Assembly: GCA_027600665.1 (NCBI GenBank)
Contig: JADGJL010000023.1
Location: 1-64,000 of the forward strand
Direction of reading: 5' to 3'
Length of the DNA stretch: 64,000 nucleotides
From: Irineochytrium annulatum
Lineage: Eukaryota > Chytridiomycota > Chytridiomycetes > Chytridiales > Chytridiaceae
The notes under the pieces were generated by a model. It searched no databases and had not been told where the DNA came from. It saw only the letters and a list, made by a program, of their open reading frames with translations. This document shows, one piece after another, positions 32,678 to 44,370 of this stretch; within the stretch, counting starts at the first letter, position 1; each line of letters opens with the position of its first letter. A program made the translations under genes and the position numbers.

Positions 32678-35669
32678 CTAGCGCTTGTTCTTCCTCATCT
32701 TCCGCGCCTTCTCTTGCCGTGCCTAAAGTAAGAAGGAAGTTTTGGTGACTTATTCTACAAACAACACGAAGAGTGCAAATTACCTCTTTCTTCATCTTCC
32801 CATCCACCATCTGACAACAATTAATAAATATTCTGCGAGCTGAGAAAAGTCCCTACCTTATATCTCCCTTTAACACCCTTCGGTCTTCCCTGCAAACGCT
32901 TGTTCGCGTGCTTCGCAACAACGACCGTAGGCCTCTTCCGCTTCTGGGCGCCGGCCTTGGCCATGATTTTGGCCGCGCTCTTGAGCTTCGACGCGTCGGG
33001 CGTGTCCTCGTCGTCCGCAACAGCCGCGGCCTTCCGCATCGCCTTCTTTATCTTCGCGTCCGCCCGTAACTTGTTCCGGAACTTGGCCTCGGCCACCTTC
33101 TTGATGGGCCGCGCGTCCAATGCCCGCAGCTTCGCTTTGATCAACGCGACGGCCTCTTTCGTGACCGGCAACTGGGGTTTGTTGTGCCGATCTTCATCGA
33201 CAGTAAACCAGGAAGGCAGATTTTCCGGGTCATTAAACGCGTATCGATTGAACGCGTCATCAATCAAGTCTCTCCTTCCGGATGGTTTAATCAGCTTCTC
33301 CGCCATAGTATACTTTGCGGCCGTGTCGATGATGAAGTCTGTGGAGGCTGCATGTTCCTCGTCTACTTGCGGCGCCTGGACGACTTCAAAAGAAGAGGTA
33401 GAACCCTCAGTCTTCGACTTCTTGCGCGACGACTTTCCTCGATTGTCTTCACCATCTGAATCATCCGAATTGTCCGACTTGATTGACTGCATCTCCCCAG
33501 TAAACAGCGAGCTCTTCGACAACGCAGCATTCTCAAACATCGGATTGGCAAAAAACACTTTCGCCTTTTTTGATAAATACTCTGATGTTAAATCCCCGCT
33601 CATGTCGTTGGCGTCCGGGTTTACAATGACTTCATCCGCATCTGAATCGGAGGAGTCATCATCGGAAGACCCATGATCATCGTTTTTCCGCTTCGCCTTC
33701 CCGTATGACGCCGCTGCGTCAATGCCCTTCAGCTTCTCCTCCCATTCGACACCGTACCAATCTTCAAACGCCTGCTTCCCGTTTTCTTTACGTCTTGCTA
33801 CGACGGCTTTTGGATTTTTGTTTAATAACCGTTCCCTGTACACGTTATACCTGCGCAAAATTAGTTAATGATGCAACAAATTGAAGAAGTAGCAGTGCTT
33901 ACATTTCGTCCAGGTTCCCATCAAGCTCGCCAATCTTCTTCGCCATCTCTTCATCCGTATCGTATGCCTCTTCATCGTGCGACATTTCGACATCGTACTC
34001 ATCAACCTCCTCAGCTCGGGAGGGGAACTGCGCCGATTGAGGCATGCTCATCTCATTTGAGTCCTCGCCGTGGTGAAAAACGTCGACACCCTCGCCGTCA
34101 ATCTCCATCCCAATGTCCATGGGGGCCTCCATTCCCAATCGAAATCGCAACAGCTGCTTCGCCTTCCGCTCGCGCGAGCGACGCTTCTCGCGCTTCGCCT
34201 GAGCTTGGAGTGCTTTTGCTTGCTTGGAAAGCTGGCAGCGATTAAGCAAGATGAAGCAGCTATACGCTAACAAACCTCCTCCGCAATCGTTTCCTCCGTT
34301 TCCACCGGATTGGCATCAGCCTGCTTCCTTTCCTCCTCTTGCGCCTTCAACTCTTGTCGTTTCGCTTCCCTACTCTTCTCAATCCCAAGGGCCACGCGGA
34401 TGCTTTCCCGCCACCGGATTAGCTCCTTAAAGTCCTTTTTGCCGAGAACCCTCAAATCAGCAAAGTGAACCAAGATATTTTCGGTCGTCAGCGGGTGCTC
34501 CTTGATGGTTTTACTGTCGTCGCTGTCGTCGAAAACGAGCGTGTTTGACCGTGAAAGAATGCTGACGAAGTCGCCCTGCTTAACAAAATCGACCACACTC
34601 ATTGCGACGTGGAGGACGTTCGCACCGTCGGCATACCCATCACGATGCCGTCTACGTTTCTGAGCATAGCATTAAAAGACAGCATGCGCAGCGACAACCA
34701 CCTCGGGGTGAAACAAGTCATTGAGAAGAGCACCCTGTCGCTCCTTCTGCTTCTTCTCATCCTCTTCCTCCGCCGCCCCGTCGTCAACCTCTTTGAAAAC
34801 GTATTTCGAGTCAAGCAACCGAGGATCAATCTTCTTTGGCGCCCGGAACCCACGACAAACGACGAAAATTTCCGCAGACACGTTTCTAGACGACGCCGGT
34901 TTCGTCGCCTCGACCTTCTCGAACAACTGGTTGAAGACCCACAACAGCTTGTTATAGTCTTTCGAGCGGAACACCTTGGTCACAAACGCACCGCCGGCGA
35001 CGAGGAACTCGGCCGCGAGCTTCAAGGCCGACAAGGTAAGTTCGGACTGCGTGAAGGCATCTTGCACCCAGGCAACACCGACGTTGGGAGCACCGTCATG
35101 GAGGACCCTGGGCGACAACGTTACTAGAGCACACAATAACGGTGTCTTACACGTCTGCTTTCCAAGTCTTCAGCTCGCTCTTCAGTGTCGCACGGCATTT
35201 GCTCGTTGTGATGTCCTCGACGTGAGTGATGACGCCGGGAATAGGTTTGATGGGAGCCAGATCCAGGCCTTTGGTTCATTAGAGTTGTCGAAGAAAGTTC
35301 AAAATACATACCAATGATGATGCTAGGTCTAGGCATGTACTTGGCGGCGACTTGCAGCCTAAACTTCGTCAGTCCATGTTGCTGGTGGCGAATAAGAAAT
35401 CAAACAAACTCACCATCCACCAGGAGCCGCGCACAAGTCAATCAAAACCTTCGACTTCTCCAAGATGTTGTACTTCTTATTGATCTGAATTAACTTGAAT
35501 GCCGAACGCGCCCTGTAGCCCTGCTCCTTGGCCATATGGTAGTACCTAGAACTGTGAGATCAATCAGCAAGCTTGCAGCGTACTTATCCAGCCGGCCCTT
35601 GGCATCTTTCTTTCGGAGACCCTATTAAGATCATGTAAGTCCGAAATGGATGCCGGCAGTCCTTACCAT
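32678..35669 (-). CDS. SPB1: rRNA methyltransferase SPB1
   Basis: A minus-strand gene with several introns. Exon 1 contributes only ATG (35,667-35,669), followed at once by GTAAGG. Exon 2 begins [13 protein letters not shown], and exon 3 gives [18 protein letters not shown]. The FtsJ/RrmJ domain follows: [12 protein letters not shown] (SAM-binding), [10 protein letters not shown] and [10 protein letters not shown], containing the K-D-K-E-type catalytic residues of 2'-O-methyltransferases. Then come the DUF3381-type middle ([29 protein letters not shown]) and the Spb1 C-terminal domain ([15 protein letters not shown] region, [17 protein letters not shown], ending [10 protein letters not shown]). 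Spb1 2'-O-methylates 25S rRNA (the A-loop G in yeast) during nucleolar 60S assembly. Long acidic/serine stretches interrupt the C-terminal half, as usual for the family. Confidence 0.93.
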
Positions 35670-35885
35670 CTTGAGCCGAGTGTGCTTGAAGAAAAGAGCG
35701 GGAGCAAAGGAGAATGAGAGTTTGACGAACTCCCTTGACGGGGTTTCAAGCCTTCAAACGAACAGTCTACGCAGATGATATGCAAACGGTGTCGTGTTAT
35801 CCTCGCCGAGATTACCATCGATCTTGCCGTGGATGGCTAAATCAGTGGACTTGGTTAGAGATCACCCTTTTCACGCCGCTCAGAA

Positions 35886-37052
35886 ATGCTGATCCACGTT
35901 CTGCTGCTGCTTGCCACGATCACGCTCGTGTACGTGCGACTAAAAGATGCCAGCGTCCTCCAACCCGTAGGTACCCCTGTTTTACTGTGCCGGCCGCACA
36001 ATGTTAAGCGGGTTCCAGGTCCGCAACAGCACGTCGGTCCCCACCTCCTTCGACAGTGGCGCGAAGGTGCCGTCAACGGGTGGCTGCACGCCATTCAAAT
36101 CGATCATGACCATCGTCCTCAACCAGGCCGACGCTAGCAGCGTGTTGCAGGAGTTTTATTTCGGGCTGGTATTGCCGTCGAAGGGATATCTCCTGACCAA
36201 CTACACCGCGGTGGGCAATGGGTCTCAGTCCAACATGATAGGGATGATAAGCGGAAGCACATTTGGTGTTAACGAGAACAGCACTACGCTAGAGGAGGTA
36301 CTTGTCCGTTCCGTATGTCGTGTCGCGTGTCTCCTAACAGCTTTAGTCCTCAATTGTGGACCTCTTGGAAAAGAAAGGGTACAGTTGGAAGGCGTACTTT
36401 GAGAACTATCCCGGGTCATGCTCCTCCGTGTGGACACACTCCGTTCAAAACACGACATACAGCCGCGAGCGGAACCCGTTTATATCGTTCGATCCTATCG
36501 CAAGTGATCCGAAGCGGTGCGCAAACATTTTGAACGCGAGCCAGCTCGACGCGCAGGGTGGATCTTTGCCAAGCCTTATCTATTACGTACCTGCGATGCG
36601 GACTGGAGGGGTCAAGACGTCTGCCGTCACCGCGTCATCTTGGTTGCAAAGCTTCCTTGAGCCCAAGCTGGTCCAACCGAAATATAACGAGGTGAAAATT
36701 GGAGCCGTCGGCACGTCCTAACGTCCTAATTCGTTATTAGACGCTCTTTTTTGTTACATTTGATGGACCAGTCACATGGAACGCGACGATATGTAAGTTA
36801 CTGCGCTTTCCGTCTCGGACACACGCACTTACGGCAATATCAGATTCTTTGCTACTTCATGCCAACTCTGCTGGTGGATTTACCGACGGCTCCAGCTACA
36901 ATCATTTCTCCTGGCTCGCGACGGTCGAATACATATTAGGAATCGGGAACATGGGGAGAGAGGACGCGAGCGCTCCCATAATCCCTCTGAAAAGACTCGC
37001 AAATACCTGCCAGTTTGCCAATCAGGCCGGCACGGCGTCAGCGAATACATGA
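35886..37052 (+). CDS. Secreted phosphoesterase / acid phosphatase-like protein
   Basis: Spliced gene on the + strand. Exon 1 begins MLIHVLLLLATITLVYVRL, a signal peptide or anchor. Exon 2 (to 36,300) reads VRNSTSVPTSFDSGAKVPS, LPSKGYLLTNYTAVG and NMIGMISGST, with several N-glycosylation sequons. Exon 3 starts at 36,349 (SSIVDLLEKKGYSWKAYFE, NPFISFDPI, RCANI) and ends at a GTGAAA donor near 36,692. A short exon TLFFVTFDGPVTWNATI follows (36,747-36,792), then a last exon from 36,844 (NHFSWLATVEYILGIGNMGRED). This order matches the fungal phosphoesterase family that includes secreted acid phosphatases and non-specific phospholipase C-like enzymes. Likely role: phosphate scavenging outside the cell. 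The family's TFDE at the fourth exon reads TFDG here, so one expected acidic residue may be missing. Confidence 0.78.
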
Positions 37053-37079
37053 GAGTTAACTGTACAATCCAAAGCAGTT

Positions 37080-39390
37080 TTATAATGTGACGCCAAAGCG
37101 TTTACCGAGCCGTCTTACTTCCCGCTCCCACACCGAATATGGACTAAACACGTCCTCCGACACGGGGTCATCGTACTGTATCACTTTACCCCACTGCACA
37201 TCGCATTGATCTTCCGACTCTTGCGGCACCGTCACGACGCATTCCTTCAGCTTCAGCGCCCTGTCAACCAGCCCCTGTAACCCCGCCGCAGAGACCCCTG
37301 CCCCCGCCATATCCAGCCTTTCCAGACATGGACACAGGGACGGCAGATGCGCCAGCGTCTCGTCACCCAGCTGCGACCACCCGCTTAACCCCAAACGCCG
37401 TATGCAGCCTCCTCGGAGACCTGCGATCGTGGTCGTGACAGCTGCTAACCTCAACGCCTCCAGCAGGCCATTCTCCGACACGGCATTTTGAATATAAAGC
37501 TCTAGGACCTCGATGTGCTTCAGTGCCGGCGCTAATTCCAACAGCCATGCGTCCGTTATGCGATGAGGCCACTGAGGGTCCATCCTTGCCAGGTTTAGCG
37601 CGAAGCACTTTGGATTTGCCTCTAGCAGCCGCGATAATGAATACGCGCTGAAATTTCGGCGACCCGGGAAACTGCTCGAATTAGCATGCGGGAAAACGCA
37701 TAGCCACGTAGACGTACCCAATGAAAGTGATGGCCCGCAAGTTTCTCTGGTAATTTGCAAGCTCAATAACCCCTTCATCACTCAGTTCATTCACGACAGT
37801 TGGAGCCTGCGGGTGCTTGAAATCATCATCCGCCCAATCGTCCTCAATATAGAAAATCTCCAAATTGGGAGCGTTCTTCCCCACGGACGCGCAGAGGTAA
37901 TCATTCATCCAGCACCCGTCCAATAGGATCTTCTTCATCGAGGCCCGGGGCACCAGGTCCGTAAATACCGCCCGCCGCTTCACCTTGCGCATGGCGATGC
38001 ATTCTATCAGTTCACATCTTCGCCATAATCCCACAAACACATCCATTGATATGTCCCCGCAGTCGTCTATCCGAACCGCTGCCAACGACGGGCAGGAGGC
38101 CGCCAAATACGGGACCCAAAGACCTTCATCCCGCGGTAGCAGTAATCGCCAGAATGACAATGATCGCAGGTGACGGATGTTTGATATGAAGGTGTGAACG
38201 ATCTCGGTAGGATATTGCGGTATATCTCGATCATGCTGCGCGCCCATCGAAATGTGAAGATTCGACAGCTCGGGACAAGCCCTCACGAACTGTGCGACGT
38301 CGTTCAAGCTCCCTGGTGGGATCATATCGGTGTAGAGTGAGCGAAGGTGCGGGAAGCAGCATGTGACGCGGCTGAGGAGCCGATAAGAAGACGCGTTTGG
38401 GATCAAAGATCTCCTGAGCTCGAGCGAGTGCAACGCCGACACCCCGCCGGCTGCGAGCGCCAGCAACGAGAGCTCGGCGTCCGTGCATGCCACTGACAGG
38501 ACGCGGACACGGGCCCCACCACCCCGCGAAGACACGGATTGGGATCTCAGTGCCAGCACGAAACGACCGAGCCTCGACGCGTCGTCGTCCATTGTGACGC
38601 GCTTCCAAAGCTCCTCTGATGCCAGTGGGCTCCAGTCCCTCGATACGAGCGAGCAGGCGTACAGTGTCGACGCCGATGGGGAGGACGCGTCGGACTCTGA
38701 CAGAAAGGAGAAGATCCGCAGCAGGATCTCAGCCGGGAGCTGGGCCGCCAGCCGAGGCCCAATTCCTCCTTTCCCCCTCCCCTTCGGCCCCCTCCGCACC
38801 TTGGGATGAATGCCGCTAGTAAGCCCCACACGCCCCTGTAACCGCGACCGATACTCCGCCTCCGCAACACCCCCGTCCAATACCTTGATGTACTCCATCC
38901 CCGTCCGGCACGCAATCATCGCCCGCTCGACCTCGGGCGTTACCGCTGTCGCCGCGATCGACCTCAGCCCCACCATGCATTCCCCGAGCACCAGATGCAA
39001 AAACTGCGACGGGTCCGTCGGCAGGTCCTCCCCAAACCCATCCTCCATCCCCCCGTCCTCGTCTTGTATACTGAACGAATCCGACGACGCCACGTTCATC
39101 TCTTCCACCTCGTCATCGACCCCATCGTCCACGTCCATCTGCCCCAAAATCCCCAAAACCGCGACGCCGTCCGGTGTTTTCTCCGTCCAGGGGTCCACAC
39201 TCAGGGGGTCCAAGTTGTCCTCCCAGGACGCCGCCGGTCCCGAGAACGGCCAACCGGTGTCGTCTACGAGAACGTCGCTCGTGTCCATGGAGGTTGGGGC
39301 ATCGCCGCCTGTGGACTTGCCGATAGTTACGAGGAAGTGTCGAACGTCGGCGAGAATCTTGTCCATCTCAGGGAAGACCTGTTGGGCCAT
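37080..39390 (-). CDS. F-box protein with leucine-rich repeats
   Basis: Two exons on the minus strand, 37,718-39,390 and 37,080-37,671, joined in phase across a 46-nt intron (GTACGT/GAGCAG), give 754 residues. The acidic N-terminal half (about residues 1-220) has no recognised domain. An F-box follows at about residues 225-270 (LPAEILLRIFSFL, LVSRDWSPLASEELWKRV). LRR-like repeats run to the C-terminus (HLRSLYTDMIPPG, LAAVRIDDCGDISMDVF, LERLDMAGAGVSAAGLQGL). F-box proteins bind Skp1 and bring substrates to SCF ubiquitin ligase; the substrate is unknown. The frame stays open upstream to a Met at 39,555, but that would run through the promoter and nearly meet the ALG9 start. The Met at 39,390 (MAQQVFPEMDKILADVRHF) is therefore preferred. 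A second F-box/LRR gene lies on the other side of ALG9. Confidence 0.85.
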
Positions 39391-39558
39391 CTGAAGAGCT
39401 ATATGTGCAATAATGCATCGTAATACGTATTGAGTCTTTGATGAATAGTAGAAGTGACTCACGTGCGAGATATCGATGTCGATGACGATGGAAGAGAAGC
39501 CCACAAGCGTGAGATTGACGGTCGTCAAAAACCCCTTCCAAGCCACTCGACTCAATCC

Positions 39559-41455
39559 ATGAACCCGATTATCTTGCAGGTCCTGCTGGCGTCGCGCCTA
39601 ATCGCGGCTTTCTATAGCAATATAGCCGGTATTCGTCTTTGGGCTCCTCACATTTATTGACTGATGTTCGCGAATCCTGTAGATTGCGATGAGGTCTTTA
39701 ACTACTGGGAGCCGACGCATTTCCTGCAACACGGCCATGGCCTTCAGACTTGGGAGTACTCGCCGCTCTATTCCATTCGATCATGGGCCTACGTGAGCAT
39801 GCACGCGACGTTGGGCCGGCTCTTCATGCTGCTCGCGTCCAACAAGGTTCTCTCCATCACGATTGTCGAAATTCGTCTCACGCGCGTTCTTTCTGTAGGT
39901 ACAGGTTTTTTACGCTATTCGCGCGTTCCTCGGGATTGTCTCGGCGCTGACGGAGTACTTCCTCTGCACGCGTATCGAGAAGGCCGGGCTGCCGATGGTG
40001 GCGCAATATCTCGCCATCTTCCTCGCATTTTCGACGGGAATGTTCATTTCCGCGACCTCGTACCTGCCCTCGACGTTCGCCATGTACTTTGTGACGCTGG
40101 CGTTCGCGTTCTCGCTCACGAGGCCATCCTTCAACCGGACAGGATGCATCGTCGGGTCCATCGCAATGGCTTCTATCCTGGGTTGGCCGTTTGCTGGGGC
40201 CGTGGGCATCCCGCTGGCGTTTGAGGACATCTTTATCGCGTCGAAGGGGTTCAGGAAGGCAATGTCGACGCTTCTAGCGGCCGTCGTCTGGAGCGTTCTC
40301 TCCCTTGTGGCGATTCTAGTATGTCTTACAACAAGCCGTTGCTGCTTCAGTTGCTGACCCCGTTTTGGTGTTAGGGCCCTGTCGTTATGATTGACCAATA
40401 CTATTATGACCGCCTCACCGTCGTGCCTTGGAATATTGTAATGTACAATGTTCTTTCATCCGGTGAAGGTCCGAACATTTTTGGAACGGAGCCTTGGTGG
40501 TTTTACCTGCTCAACGGGTTCCTGAACTTCAACGTTGTGTTCCTCGCGGCCCTCGCAAGCTTCTTGATCACCGTACGTCCCTCCGTCCTCCTCTCCCATC
40601 TAAGTATACGCCTCCCAGGCCATCGCTACCAACTTCACCGCCCTCCCCGCACGCCTCCTTCTCAAGCTCATCCCGATGTACCTCTGGCTCGCCGTCTTCA
40701 CCCTCCAGCCCCACAAAGAGGAACGCTTCCTCTATGTCGTCTACCCCCTAATCTGCTTCAACGCCTCCCTCTCCCTCGAATCCATCCGCCTCCTCCTCCC
40801 CCTCCTACCCTCCCGTCTCCTCCGCACTTGCGTCCGCGCCATTGTCTTCCTCTTCGTGAGCGCGTTCGTCCTCCTCTCCGTGTCGCGGACGTACTCCCTT
40901 GTGGAGAACTATCACGCTCCCTTGGACGTTTACGGAAAATTGGCGGCGCTGCCCGTCGGACCGGGCGCCGCGGAGTTGTGCGTCGGGAAGGAGTGGTACA
41001 GATTTCCCAGCCATTATTTCTTGCCGGATGGGATGAGGGTGCGGTTCTTGAACAGTAGCTTCAGGGGATTGCTGCCGAAGTATTTTGAGGCGGAGGGGAG
41101 GCTGGGAACTTCGCTTATCCCCAGCGGAATGAATGACAAGAATCTGGAGGAAACGGATCGATATGTAAGGATGTTACTATTTTAATTAAAGCGCTGACGT
41201 CTTTAGGTTGACGAAACCGCGTGCGACTTCATCGTGGACTTAAACGTTCCGGGAACGGCCGCGTCTGAAGAGGAGCCAAACTACGCAGACTCACCAAACT
41301 GGAGGAAGATGATATGTGCACCGTTCCTCGACTCCACCAGCTCGGACAGGTTGGCGAGAGCCTTCTGGATGCCCTTCAACCGCAATCGGCTAGTTTGGGG
41401 CAACTACTGTTTGCTGAGCCGGAATAAAAGGGCTCTACCATGGAATTATATATGA
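39559..41455 (+). CDS. ALG9: Alpha-1,2-mannosyltransferase ALG9
   Basis: Six exons, 39559-39628, 39683-39846, 39899-40318, 40375-40572, 40619-41164 and 41207-41455, give 548 residues without a stop. This is close to the usual 530-610. The N-terminal lumenal motif DCDEVFNYWEPTHFL (GT-C acidic motif with catalytic Asp/Glu) and LQTWEYSPLYSIRSWAY identify the GT22 family. HKEERFLYVVYPLI is the second diagnostic block. Many hydrophobic segments predict a polytopic ER membrane protein. ALG9 adds two alpha-1,2-linked mannoses from Dol-P-Man to the lipid-linked oligosaccharide in the ER lumen during N-glycan assembly. The F-box gene is divergent, with about 170 bp between preferred start codons. An in-frame upstream ATG exists at 39,454 but would overlap that gene's 5' region. 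Confidence 0.93.
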
Positions 41456-41591
41456 GCGCTCACGATACCTCAAGTCGCAGCTTGCTATGTATTGAATAGA
41501 TACAATAAATGACAGATACATGATACAGAGGAGACGGCAAAAGATAATAAAAGCAAAAGCATAAACCGCCACCTAGACAATTCGCAAGAAC

Positions 41592-43806
41592 TCAGGCGAA
41601 GGGCACAAAGTCGGACGACTTCACCAAAACGGCCTCTAAACACCTCCTCTTTCTCCTGATCCCCTGCCCCGCCGTCGCCGCCCCAATAATGGCCGCCGCC
41701 GCGACCCCCTGTGTCGCCTCCATCGTCACATCAGGACAACCCATCACGTTTACCACCTCCACGGCGTCCGCGCACCGCTCTAGGACCTCCCTCAGCCCGA
41801 CATCCGTCACGTTGGTGCAGTAACTCAGGTTCAGGTACCGGAGCTGCGACGGCAGGATGGGCGTGGCCGAACGCGACGGCGGGGTGGCGGCGGGAGGGGG
41901 AATCATTGAGAGGAACGGCGATGCGGGGCGAGATGGCACATCTCTAACTGTGAGTGACGTTGGCTCCGCGGCGGCAATGGAACGGTGCATCGATGACGGA
42001 GTCGTCGGTGGTGACGGGAATGCGTGCGACTTGACCCAGGGCGACGACGGCGCGCCCATCGACAGTAGCAGGCTCGACGACGCGATCGGCACGGGCGCGA
42101 GCGTCGTCGGGACGTAAGGCGAGGTCGCTGCCGGCGCCGAAGACGCTGCCGACAACGTGGACGACGCCGCAAACCTCCCGCCCAACCCCTTCGCGATGCC
42201 CGTGCACCCCGAGTCCCCGATCTTGCCGCACCCCGAGAGGTCCAACCACTCGAGCAATGGGCACAGCCGCGCGACCTCGCGCACGCAAAAGTCGCCAAGG
42301 GCCGTGTTCCACCCTAGCCCTAGCCGCCGAAGTCTGGGACACTCGGTCGCGATTTTGATAACGCAAATCTCCGATCGGCAGCCGCCGGCGAGGTTTAAGG
42401 CCTCAAGGGATGTCAGCCGGTGTGCCGAGCGCTGGAGGGAGAAGTTGGAGACTCCCTTGCAGAAGGACAGATCGAGCGTCGTTAGGCCCACGCCGGGAAT
42501 GTCCAGGAATCGGGAAAGGAGGCTCGACAGGCGTGGGGAGTACCTGTGGGTTTCCGAAAGCGTGGCCGAGAGGGCGAGATGTCGAATCAGCGCGAAGTTG
42601 GGCGAGGCACACTGTCGCGAGGCCACCGCTGGTACCTCGCTCCGTTCGTCTACGTCCTCGCCAACCAACGATAAATCCCCAAATGCGTCCGCTCCATGCT
42701 CGGCCGCCGACATCAGCGGGAACGTCGACGAACCGGCGTCGACAAGCCGCTCAAACTTCGCCGCCTCGTACACCATCGGCCGCTTCCACAAAATCGAGTT
42801 CGCGACCTGATTCCACCATTTCGACACAAGGGCGCACGCGGCCAGGGGTGTGGTGGTGGACGCAGGCGAAAGGAATGCAGCGGCATCCCGGGGGTGGGGG
42901 TCGAAATGGGAGAGGATTTGAAGGAGGATCTCGGCGGGTACGTCCACGGCCGCGGACGGTGGTCGCCGCCCGCTTGCGATTCTTGTGCCGAATGCGTCCA
43001 TAGCGGGCGGGCTCGGCCGGCGAGCGAGTGACATAGGTGAAGTTGGCCGTAGAGGGCCATCGGAGTTAAAGAAGCTAGCGATGATCGATGGGGAAGAGGT
43101 TGAGCTTGTCAGGGGAGGTTTGTTGGCAACTGCGTCATCGGACAGCTGGTGCTGTCATAAGGCCGATTTAGTGTTATCGAATCTCCGGTTTGAAGAGGCC
43201 CGCACGAATACTCACGATAAACGTGCCCTCTTGTGAGATACTTGTCCGCTTAGATACCCGGCTGAAAGATGGCAGCTACATTGAGGTATTTAGCAGGAAT
43301 GTCCTCCCACGAAATACTTCACAACAACTCACCTCGATCTGAACGTCCGTCGAACTCTTGCACCTCGACCAGCCGATCGAATGCCGCGATGTCGGGGTGG
43401 TCGCCGTGATCGGGCCGGACGACGAGCCAGCGCCGATGGTCGTGATGCTTAGGTCCAAGCTGGAAGTTGCCGACGCAGATGCCGACGTGTGCTGCATCTG
43501 CATCGGCTGCTGCTGCTGCGAGTGCGGCTGTTGATCGAGGAGCGACGAGGGGGTCACGGCAGACAGCGGTTCTCTTAACCTCGACGTCGACGCCATAAGA
43601 TCCGCATACTGCTGCTGCGGCAGCGATGCCTGATGGAGACACTCGGAATCCATCAACGACTTTCCAAGCGGGATCGTCAAGGGAGGAGGGATTGGGAAGC
43701 GAGGCACGGCAGTGGTAACATGATGGCCGAGCAGGTCAACGTCGTCATTCAGCGAGTCAGCCGACGACGCTGACGGAATTACGGCCGGCGACCTCGAGGC
43801 GTGCAT
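41592..43806 (-). CDS. Second F-box/LRR protein (FBXL-like)
   Basis: Three minus-strand exons, 43,333-43,806, 43,216-43,248 (11 codons) and 41,592-43,151, all phase 0, predict 688 residues. The first exon is Ser/Pro/Gln-rich with a short polyglutamine stretch (SQQQQPMQMQ). The F-box sits just after exon 3 starts (VPAEILLQILSHF, LVSKWWNQVANSILWKRP). LRRs follow: LTTLDLSFCKGVSNFSL, LRRLGLGWNTALGDFCV, LEWLDLSGCGKIGD, LRYLNLSYCTNVTDVGL. A long Ala/Ser/Pro insertion splits the last two repeats. The cysteine-containing repeats resemble the FBXL2/FBXL20/Grr1 class of SCF substrate adaptors. The start at 43,806 and the small middle exon are inferred from phase and splice sites; a shorter protein starting at MSLARRP (43,034) is possible. 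Confidence 0.82.
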
Positions 43807-44370
43807 GGACGGCAGGCAGGGGGAGCTTCAGGGAGACCGAGCACAAGTACGGCCAAGACGATGGTGCTGGGCGCAGGATGATCTTTGAAAATTTGCGACC
43901 TCGCTATACTTCGCGATGTCTTCAGACCGAGCTCAACTTCTGCATGCGATGAAAGCATGACAGCATAGCATCGACCACATTTAACTTCTTCGTGTGAATC
44001 TTTGAGCATATTTCTCAACAATTCCGCTGTCGACACTTTATCTGCCGCGCGCGCGTCGCCATTTATTGCCATCCCGGAGGGCTTCGACGGAGAAGCCTCG
44101 GCCTGTAAGCACGTCGAGGGGGTCCATGGCGGTGCCAGCAAGCGTGCCAACGGCCAGTCATAACAGCCTCGGGTTGAACGCAAGTTTCGTTTGTGGCCGC
44201 GCATGGTTTCAGTGAGGGCGGCGGCCGTTGGCACGTTGCTGAAACCCCCGTCTTCGGATCTGCCACCGGTGGACTTCGCGGGAGGCTCGCAATCATTAAA
44301 GGTGGCCCTTGCTCATTGTAGCCGCTCATCGGCCTGCAAAAGAACTGGACCTTCACCTTCTTCCACTGTC

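Noticed and set aside
38231..38915. Overlapping 122-125-codon minus ORFs in other frames
   Set aside because: Shadows of the F-box gene on the same strand in alternative frames.
39391..39555. N-terminal extension of the F-box protein to the Met at 39,555
   Set aside because: It would run through the shared promoter to within 4 bp of the ALG9 start and adds a hydrophobic segment atypical for an F-box protein.
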